64,000 bases of DNA from Symbiodinium natans (Eukaryota > Sar > Dinophyceae > Suessiales > Symbiodiniaceae), in the NCBI GenBank assembly GCA_905221605.1, contig CAJNDS010000036.1, positions 944,857-1,008,856 of the forward strand, given 5' to 3'. Positions 18,425-28,000 of the stretch are shown one piece after another. A model generated the notes under the pieces. It saw only the letters and a program-made list of their open reading frames with translations, was not told the origin of the DNA and did not search any database. The first letter of the stretch is position 1, and each line of letters opens with the position of its first letter. Position numbers and translations under genes: made by a program.

Positions 18425-20663
18425 ATGGTGCTGGACTTCCAGTGGCTGCGAAGCATCTTGGCAAGCGCCACATGGGCTCAAGTGAGTGCCTTGGTCTCAG
18501 CCGGTGTGGTTGGCCAGCTGCTGTGGAGTCACTATGGCATTCTCCTGAACCGGAGGCTTCCTCCGCATGACTTGGGCGCCCCGCTGCGGGGCCACACCCT
18601 GGAGATCTTCAAGCAGTCCTTCGACGCGTGGGCGGCGCGGATGATGGCAGGAAGGAAGGTGCTGCTGTCGCACTACTTCTCCTCTCATGTCATCCTTGTC
18701 CGGCATGAGGTCTACATGGAGCACATCAACCGTGCCGAGAGGAACGGGAAGCTCTGTCCACTCCTGCCGCCCAGCGTCCAGCGCCTGAACGGGGAGCACA
18801 GCGTGATCAACCTGCCGGGAGGGAAAGGCCATCAGAAGCACCATCGCCTCCGCCAGAAGATTCTTTCAAGCTTGGGGCCGAAGTACGTCCTGAGCCTGAT
18901 TCTAGGATGCCCAGTGGTGCCCTTATTCCCTTTTTGGTAGGTTTAGGTTCCCTTATAAACCCCTTCAAGCAAAAAAGGGCACCCGTTTTCATCCTAGGTT
19001 ACTGGGCAACCTAGGATTCCAGAGATTGCTCATCTGGTGCGGCAGACACTTGACGAAATGGTGGATGAAAGCGCCAGGAAAGGTTTTGCGACCTTCGAAG
19101 CCCCAGCAAGTCGATTGGCCGGCCGTGTCGCTGTGCTTCCCATCGTGGCGGGCTTGGAGGAAGCAGAGCAAAATCGGTTTGAGGCACTGCTGGACGAGGT
19201 CTTGAAAGGCGTAGCAGCTGAATGAGTACACTTTATAATTACACTTTTTAGTCTACCAAGATACCTTAATCCCTACAGATAGAACTGAAAGTGTACCCTT
19301 TTTTGGGGGCTTACATGAACTCAGCAGCTAAGAAGGCTTTGTCTCCACTCCCATCGATCTCGGCCGCTTCTCTGCCTTCGGCCGGGCGATGCAGGCGCGC
19401 CGCGAGGTTTGTCAGATGGTTGCCGGGGTGATGTCCAGCCCACGGACCCACCGCCAGAACATTGTGGCAGATTCTTGGTAGCTGAGTGAGCACACTTTGC
19501 ACCTATTGGGGTACGATAACCCCCCTGTAGAGCTAAAGGTGTACACTTTTTTGGGGCTTATGAATCAGCAACTAAGGATTTGATGAAGGATTCCGAGCAT
19601 GGGCAGGGCTTCTCTATGGAGGAGATCTCGGACACCGTCTTCACTCTCCTCCTCGGGGGAAAGTTGGCCACAAAAGAAGCGCTGCCTTCCCTCATGGTGC
19701 AGTTGCACAAGCACCGCAGCTGGGTGGGGAGGCTAGCAGACGAGGCTGCCGCGTCTGCCTCGCTCGACATGCAGGGCGTGGAGGAGGACTCCGTGACGCT
19801 CCGGGTGGTTCGCGAGGCCTTGCGCATGAGGCCCCCTGCGACCTTGCGCCGGGTGAACTACGAGAGCGCGATGGATTTGGGGCCACACGGTGTGATTCCA
19901 AAGGCTTCTTGGTGGCCCAGTGGTACCCTTTACCCTTTTTTTTGGTTCCTGGTTCCCTTATAAAGTAACAGGGTGCCCTAGACCCTAAACCCTAAACCCT
20001 AAACCCTAAACCCTTATTGTAAGATGGTTACTGGGCTACTAAGGCCTGCCCCATGGCTGTATACTTGTCGCCGCCCAGCACAGACCGGGAGGCAGACTTC
20101 GAGCCGGACCGGTGGCAAGACAAGGAGCTCTTGAAGGGGTTTAGGGTGTAGGGTTTCGGGCTTATAAGGTTTAGGGTTTATAGGGTTTATAGGGTTTAGG
20201 GTTTGGGGTTTAGGGTTTAGGGTTTAGGGTTTAGGGTTTAGGGTTTGGGGTTTAGGGTCTAGGGCAAGACAAGGCGCTCTTGAAGCACTTCCTCGTCTTC
20301 GGTGGTTCCCAGCCACATGCCTGCATCGGCAGACATCTGGCCATGGTGGAGCTGCAACTTAGGGGTTCTTGGAAAATGTTTAACTGCCGGGTTTAGGGTT
20401 TAGGGTTTAGGGTTTAGGGTTTAGGGTTTAGAGTTTAGGGTTTAGGGTTTAGGGTTTAGGGTTTAGGGTTTAGGGTTCCTAAGAGACAGCTAAATACATC
20501 ATTTTTGCGAGGGTTCCAAGTTCAGCATAGGCAAGTCTTTGCACGGATCCTCTGCAAGGAGTACGACTTCCAGGTACTGGATACGACTGAGGTCGTGAAT
20601 GCCGAGAACCCTTTGGCCATGTCCTACAGGGGCGGCTGCAAGGTCAACATCTCGCGAAAGTGA
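18425..20663 (+). CDS. cytochrome P450 (complete, seven exons, 475 aa)
   Basis: Exons 18425-18897, 19015-19208, 19336-19469, 19577-19903, 20044-20124, 20274-20364 and 20536-20663 join in a single open frame that ends in TGA. The product has the P450 landmarks in order: a hydrophobic N-terminus (about residues 15-45) suiting a membrane anchor; an I-helix-like EEISDTVFTLLLGGKLAT at 282-299; the K-helix ExxR (E347-R350, EALR); the FEPDRW motif at 395-400; and the haem loop FGGSQPHACIGRHLA with thiolate ligand Cys420. P450s are haem monooxygenases; substrate and subfamily are not assigned, though the overall pattern resembles the CYP26/CYP120-like group. Oddities: the haem loop has one residue more than the usual FxxGxxxC and lacks the Gly four before the Cys; the I-helix has Leu-Ala-Thr where most P450s have an acidic residue before Thr. 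All six introns look insertion-derived. I chose the ATG at 18425 because it follows the SL relic and gives a normal length. Confidence 0.88.
18898..19014 (+). mobile_element. P450 intron 1: introner, family A
   Basis: The element 18902-19014 (113 bp) begins CTAGGATGCCCAGT and ends ACTGGGCAACCTAG, with GATT duplicated at 18898 and 19015. Removing one GATT plus the element gives a GA-AG intron and keeps the P450 frame. Near-identical copies lie at 35001 and 38687. Confidence 0.9.
19209..19335 (+). mobile_element. P450 intron 2: introner, family B-like
   Basis: The element 19210-19332 carries ATGAGTACACTTT near its left end and ends CTCAGCAGCTAAG, with AAGG at both sides. Splicing as GC-AG joins VLK to GFVSTPIDLG, as expected for a P450. 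Confidence 0.88.
19470..19576 (+). mobile_element. P450 intron 3: introner, family B
   Basis: The element 19474-19576 (103 bp) begins CTTGGTAGCTGAG and ends ATCAGCAACTAAG, flanked by perfect GATT duplications. Splicing as GA-AG joins NIVA to DLMKDS. It has the same length and end blocks as the copy at 14096. Confidence 0.9.
19904..20043 (+). mobile_element. P450 intron 4: introner containing a CCCTAAA array
   Basis: The element 19908-20043 has the ends CTTGGTGGCCCAGT and ACTGGGCTACTAAG and a GCTT/GCCT target duplication with one change. A CCCTAAA run (19984-20014) lies inside. GC-AG removal joins VIPK to ACPMAVYLS. Confidence 0.88.
20125..20273 (+). repeat. P450 intron 5: telomeric-repeat insertion flanked by a 23-bp duplication
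   Basis: Exon sequence GCAAGACAAGGAGCTCTTG (within 20114-20136) is repeated at 20263-20285 with one mismatch. Between the copies lie only TTTAGGG-type repeats. A GA-AG intron inside the duplication restores the frame (WQDK to ALLKHFLV); neighbouring splice positions would give the same length. Confidence 0.85.
20365..20535 (+). mobile_element. P450 intron 6: inverted-repeat element carrying TTTAGGG repeats
   Basis: GT at 20365 and AG at 20534-20535 join ELQLR to VFARIL. GGTTCTTGGAAAATGTTTAA near the left is echoed in reverse complement by the TTTGCGAGGGTTCCAAG region near the right. A TTTAGGG array (about 20393-20475) fills the middle. Confidence 0.8.
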
Positions 20664-21099
20664 GCCATGCTCACGAGGCTGAGCACGCTTAGCAACAGCA
20701 TGTCAGTGTACAGCACTAATTAACAGGTTTAGGGTTTAGGGTTTAGGGCTTAGGGTGCACTAAGGGTTTGCAGACGTTCCTCTGTACAGACTGGGCAAGT
20801 CTGCGAGAGAACCGCTTGTAGGCAAGACTTCGCAGGACCCGCGAGCTGAAACCGGATTGCCACAAGCAGCTGGGCGGGAGGAGTTCTGAGGAGTTCACTT
20901 GAACGAATCTGGTCTTCCTAAACCCTAAACCCTAAACCCTAAACCCTAAACCCTAAACCCTAAACCCTACGCAGGGATAGTTACATGTAGGGGGAGGGCC
21001 TTTTCTGGGGGCCTCAAGGCCGCGAAGCCCTAAACACCTCGAGGTCCCTGCAGCCCCACCCTGGGTGGCTTGAGGATGTCGGGTGTAGGAAAGGGGGTT
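20664..21099. other. 3' flank of the P450 gene; repeats and unique DNA
   Basis: Short TTTAGGG stretches (20727-20752), unique DNA, a CCCTAAA array (20918-20968) and unique DNA up to the retroelement. No other gene is supported. Confidence 0.5.
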
Positions 21100-21104
21100 T
21101 AGGG
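21100..21104. repeat. target-site duplication TAGGG (left)
   Basis: TAGGG directly outside the left LTR equals TAGGG at 29940-29944 outside the right LTR. It is a 5-bp duplication typical of LTR-element integration, here in a TTTAGGG-type target. Confidence 0.8.
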
Positions 21105-21391
21105 TACGGGGGGACAACCAGGGAAGGAAACCAACTCCCCTAATCGCCCTGAACCTATATTCCCCAGATCGAACCAAGAAACAAACGAGAACACGGATAA
21201 GAGCAACCCAGGGGGGAAGGAAAGGGGGAAAGAATCCACACCCTTACCAAACCCTAAGAACCCAGGCACTACTTTTTGAACTTGTGGCTTTCTGTCCAAG
21301 CCCATCTTGAGCCAAACATGTTATCCGGGTTCATTAACCCTTCCAACTCTCAACACTAACTCTTTTCTACAATACCAGTTGCAGCTCCGCA
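21105..21391 (-). repeat. 3' LTR
   Basis: 287 bp, identical to 29653-29939 (constant offset 8548). In element orientation it starts TGCGGAGCTGC and ends CCCCCCGTA. An SL-like TGTTTGGCTCAAG lies at 21318-21306 on the - strand. Confidence 0.95.
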
Positions 21392-21399
21392 CTCCCCCT
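21392..21399 (-). promoter_or_regulatory. polypurine tract
   Basis: AGGGGGAG on the - strand, touching the 3' LTR. This is the position and composition expected for the plus-strand primer of an LTR element. Confidence 0.75.
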
Positions 21400-21762
21400 G
21401 TCCTAGGATTTCCTAGGACACATTGGAGGTGCAGACCTTTGGCCAAAAACTGCCATTAGGGCAGCAGCCAGCTGCTTGAAATGCACAATATGGTTTTACG
21501 TCTACCAGGACGAAATTATAGCACATTGGCTAAATCCACTAACCATAGAGAATCTTTTTTCACCATGATCCTCTCATCACTGAAGACTCCTTGGCCTTCT
21601 TCACCACAAACCGTGGTCTTCGCTACGCGAAAAGCTACTGACTTCTACTATCAGGGATTTCCATACCCTTAATAGTAACCACCACATTTGTCAGCACATT
21701 GGCTGTTCCAGCGCACCTGTCTCCAGAAAGAGAAAAACCATCCCTTCATCCATACCATCCAA
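21400..21762 (-). other. 3' untranslated part of the retroelement
   Basis: About 360 bases between the last stop codon and the polypurine tract. Short frames on both strands have no motif. A small palindrome (CCTAGGAAATCCTAGG) lies at about 21402-21417. Confidence 0.5.
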
Positions 21763-24432
21763 TCACTTCTTTTTCCGATTGTTGGCAATCTTGAGGTGAA
21801 GTTGCAGCAGAATATACTCCAGGTCCGAAACTGCAAGAACAGGATCCTGTACGCCCCTTTGAATTGAGGATACCAATCCTTCTCTTTTTGCGTCCTCAAT
21901 CGCTTGGCAAGATTGACCCAGCTCTGCACTCACAGCTGTAGACGCTTGCGCATCCACATCAGGAGGACGATCCTTTTCCTCAGGACCTTTCACCACCACC
22001 ACTTCTCCCTTTTTGGGACTCTGACTTTTCTCCTTCTTCTTCGCCTTTCCACCGACGTTTGACTTTGTGCGCATTTTCGAGGCTTTTTCCCCTGCAGAAA
22101 CCGCCGCATTGGATGATGATCCACTCTTCTCAATGGTCGCCGGCATCTTCTTCGGCTTTGGAACCAGGAGAGTGTAAGGATCTTCGATAACTGCAGTTTT
22201 CCTCTTCTTTTTAACCTTTTTTGCCTCCTCCTCAACGGCAACCTCCGTCTCAGAAGTCTCAACCACCTCCTTTTCGGCAGGAATATCTTTGCTGGACTCC
22301 CTTTCTAGGGACCTCTTCTTGCCCCTTTTGGGATCTTTTTCTTCTTCCACGTTGGCTCGCTCGAACCATATCCTCAGGTCATTGACCCATTCTTCCACCT
22401 CCTCGAGCGAAACCTCATACGACTTCACTACTTCGTGAAGTTCCAGCACGGTCAACATACCAGTGGTCCACGAAACCCATTCTTGATCCATTTGGTCAGT
22501 ATCTCCAGTGAACTTCAGGAGTTTGAACAATGGGTCCGCCTCTGCTCGAGCCAAATCTGGCTTGCCATTGGACAGAAATGAAATCGCCTCCATCAACAGT
22601 TCCGTCATTTTGGTATCATCGTCATAAACCATAAAATCCTCCTCACCATCATCGAACTGTTCAGGAGAGATCTCCTTTTCACCACCATTTGCACCAGAAC
22701 TTCTCCTTGGACCATCCCTTGGGGGCGTCCTTGGAGACCTTGGCCTCTGTTCATCCAGCGGAACACCATGCTCGAAGACACACCTGTCACCAAAACGACA
22801 CTTCCCAGACCGAGCAAACTGGATGCACCTCACACCAGTTGCATCATGCGAGAACTCACAATCCTTTCCAGCGAAACAGTCTCTCCCTGCCACATAGTAT
22901 TTGCACCAATACGAATGTAGCACCACATCATCTTCCGAATGGATGAATTTGCAGTCTTCACCAAATTTGCAGCGATCTTTCCCCTTGCCGAACCAATAGC
23001 AGAAGCCTTTCTTCCTCTTCTCCAAGCGCTCTGCCTCGTACCGGTCCATAGGGTGATTCTGCTCTACATGAACATTGCCATGTACCTGGGAACTGCTCCC
23101 TTCACCCAAAGTGCTATCAGTATTTGATGCTTGGAGTACAGCTGGAAAACCTGGCCTTGGTCCTACCACCTTCATGATTGGTTTTCCGCCAGCTCCTGAG
23201 CCATGCTGAGACGATCCAAAAACATTGAACATCTTCGTGAAGGCCTTTCTAGTGCCAATCTTCTGCACCCTTTTGATTGGACATTTCATTGCTCCAACCT
23301 TGCATCCAGATGCGTTCAAACGACACAACCTCCTATACCCAGCTCTATATCCCTTCTTCCAAAGAGCCATAAGAATTTTAGAGGCAGTAACATTCTCCAC
23401 CTCTACCTTTTCCAATGGTCCCTCACTTCCCGGAACAAACCCATCCATATCTGAAGACCTTTCCATCTTTTTTGACACCACTTCGTCGAGGTAGTCTTCC
23501 GAGATCCAGGGTAAGTTCCTCTTAGAGGAAGGATTGTCATCATTGCTTGGTCCTTCACCAGGATACCCTTTTGTGCTGTCAAAGATCTTACCAGTAGTGC
23601 GGTCCTGCATAGAGAAATTGGAAGCAACGCGAGAGTACACTGACCACAAGAAAATCCTTGTGCCCGCCAGTCTTGACGACCCACTGGATGTCTCCTCTTC
23701 CGGAGAGACTTCTGGCGCTTTGCCATCCCTTCCAGTGTCACCAAGTGTCTCACCTCCAGCATCTTCAATGGGAATAAGGGATTCATTGTTCCCTTGATCT
23801 AGTACCGCATCTTGTTGATCGGGGATCTCCAGCACCATTCCTGTAGGATCCACTTCCTCATCAGCATCGTCGTCCATTCTTCTCCAGAGAACCTCCAATT
23901 GATTAGCGCAAGTCGCCGCCTGAAGGAACTCCATCATTTGGTCCCTCCCGTGCTGCCAGAGAAATTCGGAATTCACCACTGTCCCTTGGCCTCCTAGTCT
24001 AAGGAATGGAGCGACCAGATTGGCTACCCTTGCCATAAGTTCCACATGAACTTCCATGCCTGGACTGCGACTCCAATCATAGGCTATTGCCTCCATAGCA
24101 GTTCCAAACTTTTCAGTATTTCTGAATTCCTTTTCCAGGCCAGGAGAAAGCAGCGCACCCATCACCGAAAGAGGATAATTTCCCACCACCGGCAAGCACG
24201 GATCTTCATGGAACGAATGATGCAAATCACCGTAGTGTCCTTGATCTCTCCTTTCAAAAAGGAGTCTCCCAGTATTCAACTGGGCATTCAGTTCATCCAC
24301 TTGAACCATTTCAGCACATATTCTCTGTGCCGCAGTCGCTATTGCCGACCAGAGAGCACGATCTGCCAACCCACGACGCATAACCCACATAGTTGTCGCC
24401 GACTGAATCAGTGTACCAGGGTCATATGCCAT
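21763..24432 (-). CDS. retroelement protein with three CCCH zinc fingers (about 889 aa)
   Basis: This last and second-longest frame (24441-21763) has its first ATG at 24432. It contains three adjacent CCCH fingers at about residues 481-558 of the open frame: C-X9-C-X5-C-X3-H (CYWFGKGKDRC...), then two C-X8-C-X5-C-X3-H (WCKYYVAGRDC..., RCIQFARSGKC...). Such fingers usually bind RNA. The first 200 residues are helical and globular-looking; a Cys-containing RLCRLNASGCKVGAMKC segment sits at about 371-387. The C-terminal third is Lys/Glu-rich with basic clusters (RGKKR, KKVKKKRK) that could act as nuclear signals. It overlaps the preceding frame by about 30 bases in the -1 register, so it may be translated by coupling or frameshifting, or the break may be a 1-base indel. 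A gag-like, RNA-packaging role is inference; no enzymatic motif is present. Confidence 0.75.
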   Translation of the reverse strand: MAYDPGTLIQSATTMWVMRRGLADRALWSAIATAAQRICAEMVQVDELNAQLNTGRLLFERRDQGHYGDLHHSFHEDPCLPVVGNYPLSVMGALLSPGLEKEFRNTEKFGTAMEAIAYDWSRSPGMEVHVELMARVANLVAPFLRLGGQGTVVNSEFLWQHGRDQMMEFLQAATCANQLEVLWRRMDDDADEEVDPTGMVLEIPDQQDAVLDQGNNESLIPIEDAGGETLGDTGRDGKAPEVSPEEETSSGSSRLAGTRIFLWSVYSRVASNFSMQDRTTGKIFDSTKGYPGEGPSNDDNPSSKRNLPWISEDYLDEVVSKKMERSSDMDGFVPGSEGPLEKVEVENVTASKILMALWKKGYRAGYRRLCRLNASGCKVGAMKCPIKRVQKIGTRKAFTKMFNVFGSSQHGSGAGGKPIMKVVGPRPGFPAVLQASNTDSTLGEGSSSQVHGNVHVEQNHPMDRYEAERLEKRKKGFCYWFGKGKDRCKFGEDCKFIHSEDDVVLHSYWCKYYVAGRDCFAGKDCEFSHDATGVRCIQFARSGKCRFGDRCVFEHGVPLDEQRPRSPRTPPRDGPRRSSGANGGEKEISPEQFDDGEEDFMVYDDDTKMTELLMEAISFLSNGKPDLARAEADPLFKLLKFTGDTDQMDQEWVSWTTGMLTVLELHEVVKSYEVSLEEVEEWVNDLRIWFERANVEEEKDPKRGKKRSLERESSKDIPAEKEVVETSETEVAVEEEAKKVKKKRKTAVIEDPYTLLVPKPKKMPATIEKSGSSSNAAVSAGEKASKMRTKSNVGGKAKKKEKSQSPKKGEVVVVKGPEEKDRPPDVDAQASTAVSAELGQSCQAIEDAKREGLVSSIQRGVQDPVLAVSDLEYILLQLHLKIANNRKKK

Positions 24433-25082
24433 GACCACCAATGCACCTCATCCATTCTCTGATCAGTATCATCTTCCAATGCCAGGTTCAAATCCTGTTC
24501 GCTTGCACCTTCAGATGACATGCTAATAACCAAGTTTCGATCCATTTTATTGGATCCCTTCTGATAGTCCTTGTGCCCCACAGGCAACTTGCCGACAGCA
24601 ACCTTCCAATAAATCCGAGTCAGAAGACCTTTAACCAGCAATTGCTGAGGAACATTCTTCACCGGACGAACATCCAATATCTTCGCACCATCACCACGGA
24701 GTTCATTGCTCCCACCTTCTCCTTCGTTTTGGTCAGTCTCCTCGCCAGGAATTTGCACTGCTCCTTCCAGCGCCGTCTCCTGTCCAGCCACTTCTTGCCC
24801 AGGAAGAACTTGAGCGCCTTCAGATACATTCACCTGTCCAGCAACACCTTGCCCAGGTAAAACCTCATCCGTGGAGCCCACCGCCAGCGAACCAACCATA
24901 ACTGAACCATCCCTTGCTCTTTTTTGAGACTGTTCAGTTCGACGAGAAGGTTGTGGTAGCGAAAAAACTTGTGAAGTCACTTCTTGGCGGGTCTCCCCCC
25001 GCGACGCTTTGTCGCGCCCTTCGCCAAGGTGAACCGATTTTTTCGGCCCGTCATTGGGGCCTGAAGAACCACCGCATGCCAC
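24408..25082 (-). CDS. retroelement middle frame, acidic linker (about 224 codons)
   Basis: A Gly/Glu/Gln-rich, low-complexity segment with repeated PGQEVAGQ-like phrases (LPGQGVAGQ, LPGQEVAGQ), a more ordered stretch QQLLVKGLLTRIYWKVAVGK near its end, and an acidic tail. Its open frame has no ATG at its beginning; only alternative codons occur there. It is entered in the +1 register from the preceding frame around the TTC AGG CCC CAA region (about 25055-25066). I therefore read it as a continuation of the preceding protein rather than an independent gene. No family is recognised. Confidence 0.6.
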   Translation of the reverse strand: MACGGSSGPNDGPKKSVHLGEGRDKASRGETRQEVTSQVFSLPQPSRRTEQSQKRARDGSVMVGSLAVGSTDEVLPGQGVAGQVNVSEGAQVLPGQEVAGQETALEGAVQIPGEETDQNEGEGGSNELRGDGAKILDVRPVKNVPQQLLVKGLLTRIYWKVAVGKLPVGHKDYQKGSNKMDRNLVISMSSEGASEQDLNLALEDDTDQRMDEVHWWSWHMTLVH

Positions 25083-28000
25083 GAATCGCAGTTCTCTGTG
25101 AATCCCTTTCTTGCAAGAAGATTTCCTTCAGGCGTTGTGCGGCATTGGTCTCCTCCTCGCTTGAATCGCTTGAGGAAGCGGCATACGAGACCAAAGCCTC
25201 CGCCTGTTCATCATCATCCACCACATCTGCCCACGCTCTGCTGAACCGATACGACAACCCACCACGAGGCTTCAGTTCCAGTGGCTTCGGCTTTTCCACC
25301 ACTTCCGCCGGTTGCACTCGTCGTTGTGACCGAGAGCGCGGCACCTGTCGCACCTGTTTTTTGTCCAGCAAGGGCCTTCCCCTTCTCACAGGGTTTGATC
25401 TTGACCGATACTTTTTTGTTGGCGGGTTCAACGGCGGCATTCCAACTCCCACCAACTGCAGCTTCTGTACGCACAGCGGAGACCTCTGCGCAAGCGTCCA
25501 AGCATCACGGTACCTGACCTTATCAAAAAGCTCCCGATAGGAGCCTCTCGGCATGGTTTTTGCACCGGAGTCTTCAGCTTCACGCACCTGAGTGAGGGTT
25601 CGCACTGCCGCTCTTCCAGTTCCTTTGCTCCCAGAAGATTGTTGTACCCGTACAGATGCATCGGAAGGAACTGCTTTTTCCGGTCCTCCCGGACGATATC
25701 GGACATCACCAACCAATTGCAGAATTTTGCATGCGGTCACTTTGTTGATCCCTTTGTCAACCAAATCTTCCACAAAGATGAACTCTTGCAAGTCCGACAC
25801 ATTGGTCACACCAAGTGTAATCATCACCTCACTTACATGAGGGGTATACACCCACAGGTGTTCGTTGCGAGCCATCCAATTTTCAATTGGCTCCTCCGGA
25901 TTTTGAAGCCGAGTACCAGTGGATTCAGCCACCGAATTCTTTTGTTCATCAGCTTCTGCTTCATCCAGAATACCTTTTTCACCTTCTTTTTGTGACACAT
26001 TGGTCATTTGCAGCGCTTTTGGTGCCGAGGATGAGGAAGATTCAGCTCCCCCACTCGCAGGTGGCTGAAAAGTGCTTCTGTCCGAAATTTCCCATCCTCT
26101 CTCCTTTTCAAACCGGACCTGATTGGCCACCTGTACCAAGTGTTTCAGGAGCGTCAGCCGCTCATCTGACATCTCGTCGTGGGAGTACTTGCAGAAATTT
26201 GATCCTTTCCGGCAACGTCCTCTGAGGTAATAATCGAAACAGCAATGGTGGAACCCTGCGTCCCTTAGTGCCTTCCTGGAAGCATTGTCCCAAGATTTGC
26301 CGGGCTCCCAAGTCCCTTCCAATGCTATGTCATCGTTGTGACGATACCTGCATGTAGTCCCATATTTACAACCACCTTGATTGTAATACAGACACAGACG
26401 ACCTTTTGGCTCACCCGACGTAGGTTCACCCTTTGATGCACCTTTGCCAAAATTGTACTTGGCCCGGAAGGCTAAATCCTCCCGCTCCTGCTGTGCCTCA
26501 TCCACTGTACCTTCCTCTGTGGGAGGGTCACCGATGTTCCCATCCTCATCTTCAGCTTCTTGGCTGTTCTTTGGATCAGTTGACCCCCCTTCTGGCCAAC
26601 CTTCACCATAACGACGATGCTCATAGGGACAACCATCACCATTGCGACACCTTCCCTTATTGAAGAACTTGCACAGTTTGCTGTATCCAGGTGACACAGT
26701 CTGTGGAGTCATGTGAGCCTTTTTGTACTGGTCAGGGTCCATGTAGGCTTCCATTGGCTTGTTCTCCCTTTTGCTCATGGATTGCACTGCACCATCAAGC
26801 TCCTGCAAAAATAGCTTGGTGTCCAACCAAAGCGCGTTCCAAAACTCATCTTCCCCTTGATTCAGCACCGTTGCCACCGCTTCACCCACAACTGGTCGAG
26901 TAAATCTCCTTTTTCTGCATGCCAGTTCGAAAAGCGCGTTGTGGTACTGTTTTCGGGAAAAAGTGGTTAACTTTCCCAAGCCTGTGCTTTCTGTACCATC
27001 AGGCTTCCAACCATCATTTTGCAAGATGCCATACGCGCGCCGAGCTTCCGCATTGAGGAATGCATGATCTGCAACACACTCCTGTAGCTCTTCCATTGGG
27101 CGACCCAACAGCATCCCAGTGATTTTTCCAACATAGGCCTCATCTTCGTTTCCATTCTCCAGAAGAGCTTTGTAGATCTTTTCTCCATAAAGTTGCCTTT
27201 CCTCTCGTTCTTCTGAGGATAACTCCTGTACCACAAGCTCTTCATCGGATTGCTCTTCCTCCTGTTTCCAGTCCCATTGACCGTTGGAATCTTGGTACCA
27301 TTGACCAGCATACCATGAATCCGTCCACCACGTACTCCAGTCGCTGGGTTTCCATTTACGCAGCGTAGAAGAAGAGTCCTCCACGTCCTCTTCCAAAACC
27401 AGAAAGGTGTCCAAGATTATGGTACCATCATCTTCCACTCGTTTCACTGTTCCATTGACAGTATCACCAAATTTGAACTGATATGCATTGTTCCCTTCTG
27501 CAGGAACCAATACATTCACATCACCATGGTCCAAAAAGGCTCCATACCCATTGATGCAGCGCACTAGACCCATGATCTCATCTCCCTCTTGATAGCAATG
27601 TTTCCCAGGTGATTCCAAGGCTCCCGCTCGGGGCACTTTCTTTGCATGCTCTTCAGAAACCACCTCTGTATCATCGGCTCCTGGCGCATCCTTTGTCTTC
27701 ACCTTTGGGTCACACTGCTCGTCCTGCTCCACGAGTCCCACAGGCTCATCTCCTTTGTGCTCCTGGATTTCAGGACCTCCCTTTTTTTCCGCCAAAGGCT
27801 TTGCCTCATCTGCTGCAGTTCGCTCGGTGTCGACTTCCGGCGAACTTCCAGACGGCAACACTTCTCCCTTCATGGGAGTGGACCCATCATTGGAGTCCTT
27901 TGTCACACCTTCTGCAGCAGGCAAATTTTCTTCCACTGCAGGGCGATTGAGTTGATCATCCACGGCAGGCACACTTTCTTCCACCGCAGGCTCCTTTGGT

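Noticed and set aside
22595-22640. YDDD in the retroelement's last protein as a reverse-transcriptase YxDD motif
   Set aside because: It lies in an acidic low-complexity stretch, without the hydrophobic surroundings or any of the other reverse-transcriptase blocks before or after it.
22689-24462. Several + strand frames of 60-140 codons inside the retroelement
   Set aside because: They are antisense to the CCCH/MLLE frames, lack motifs and are explained as shadows.
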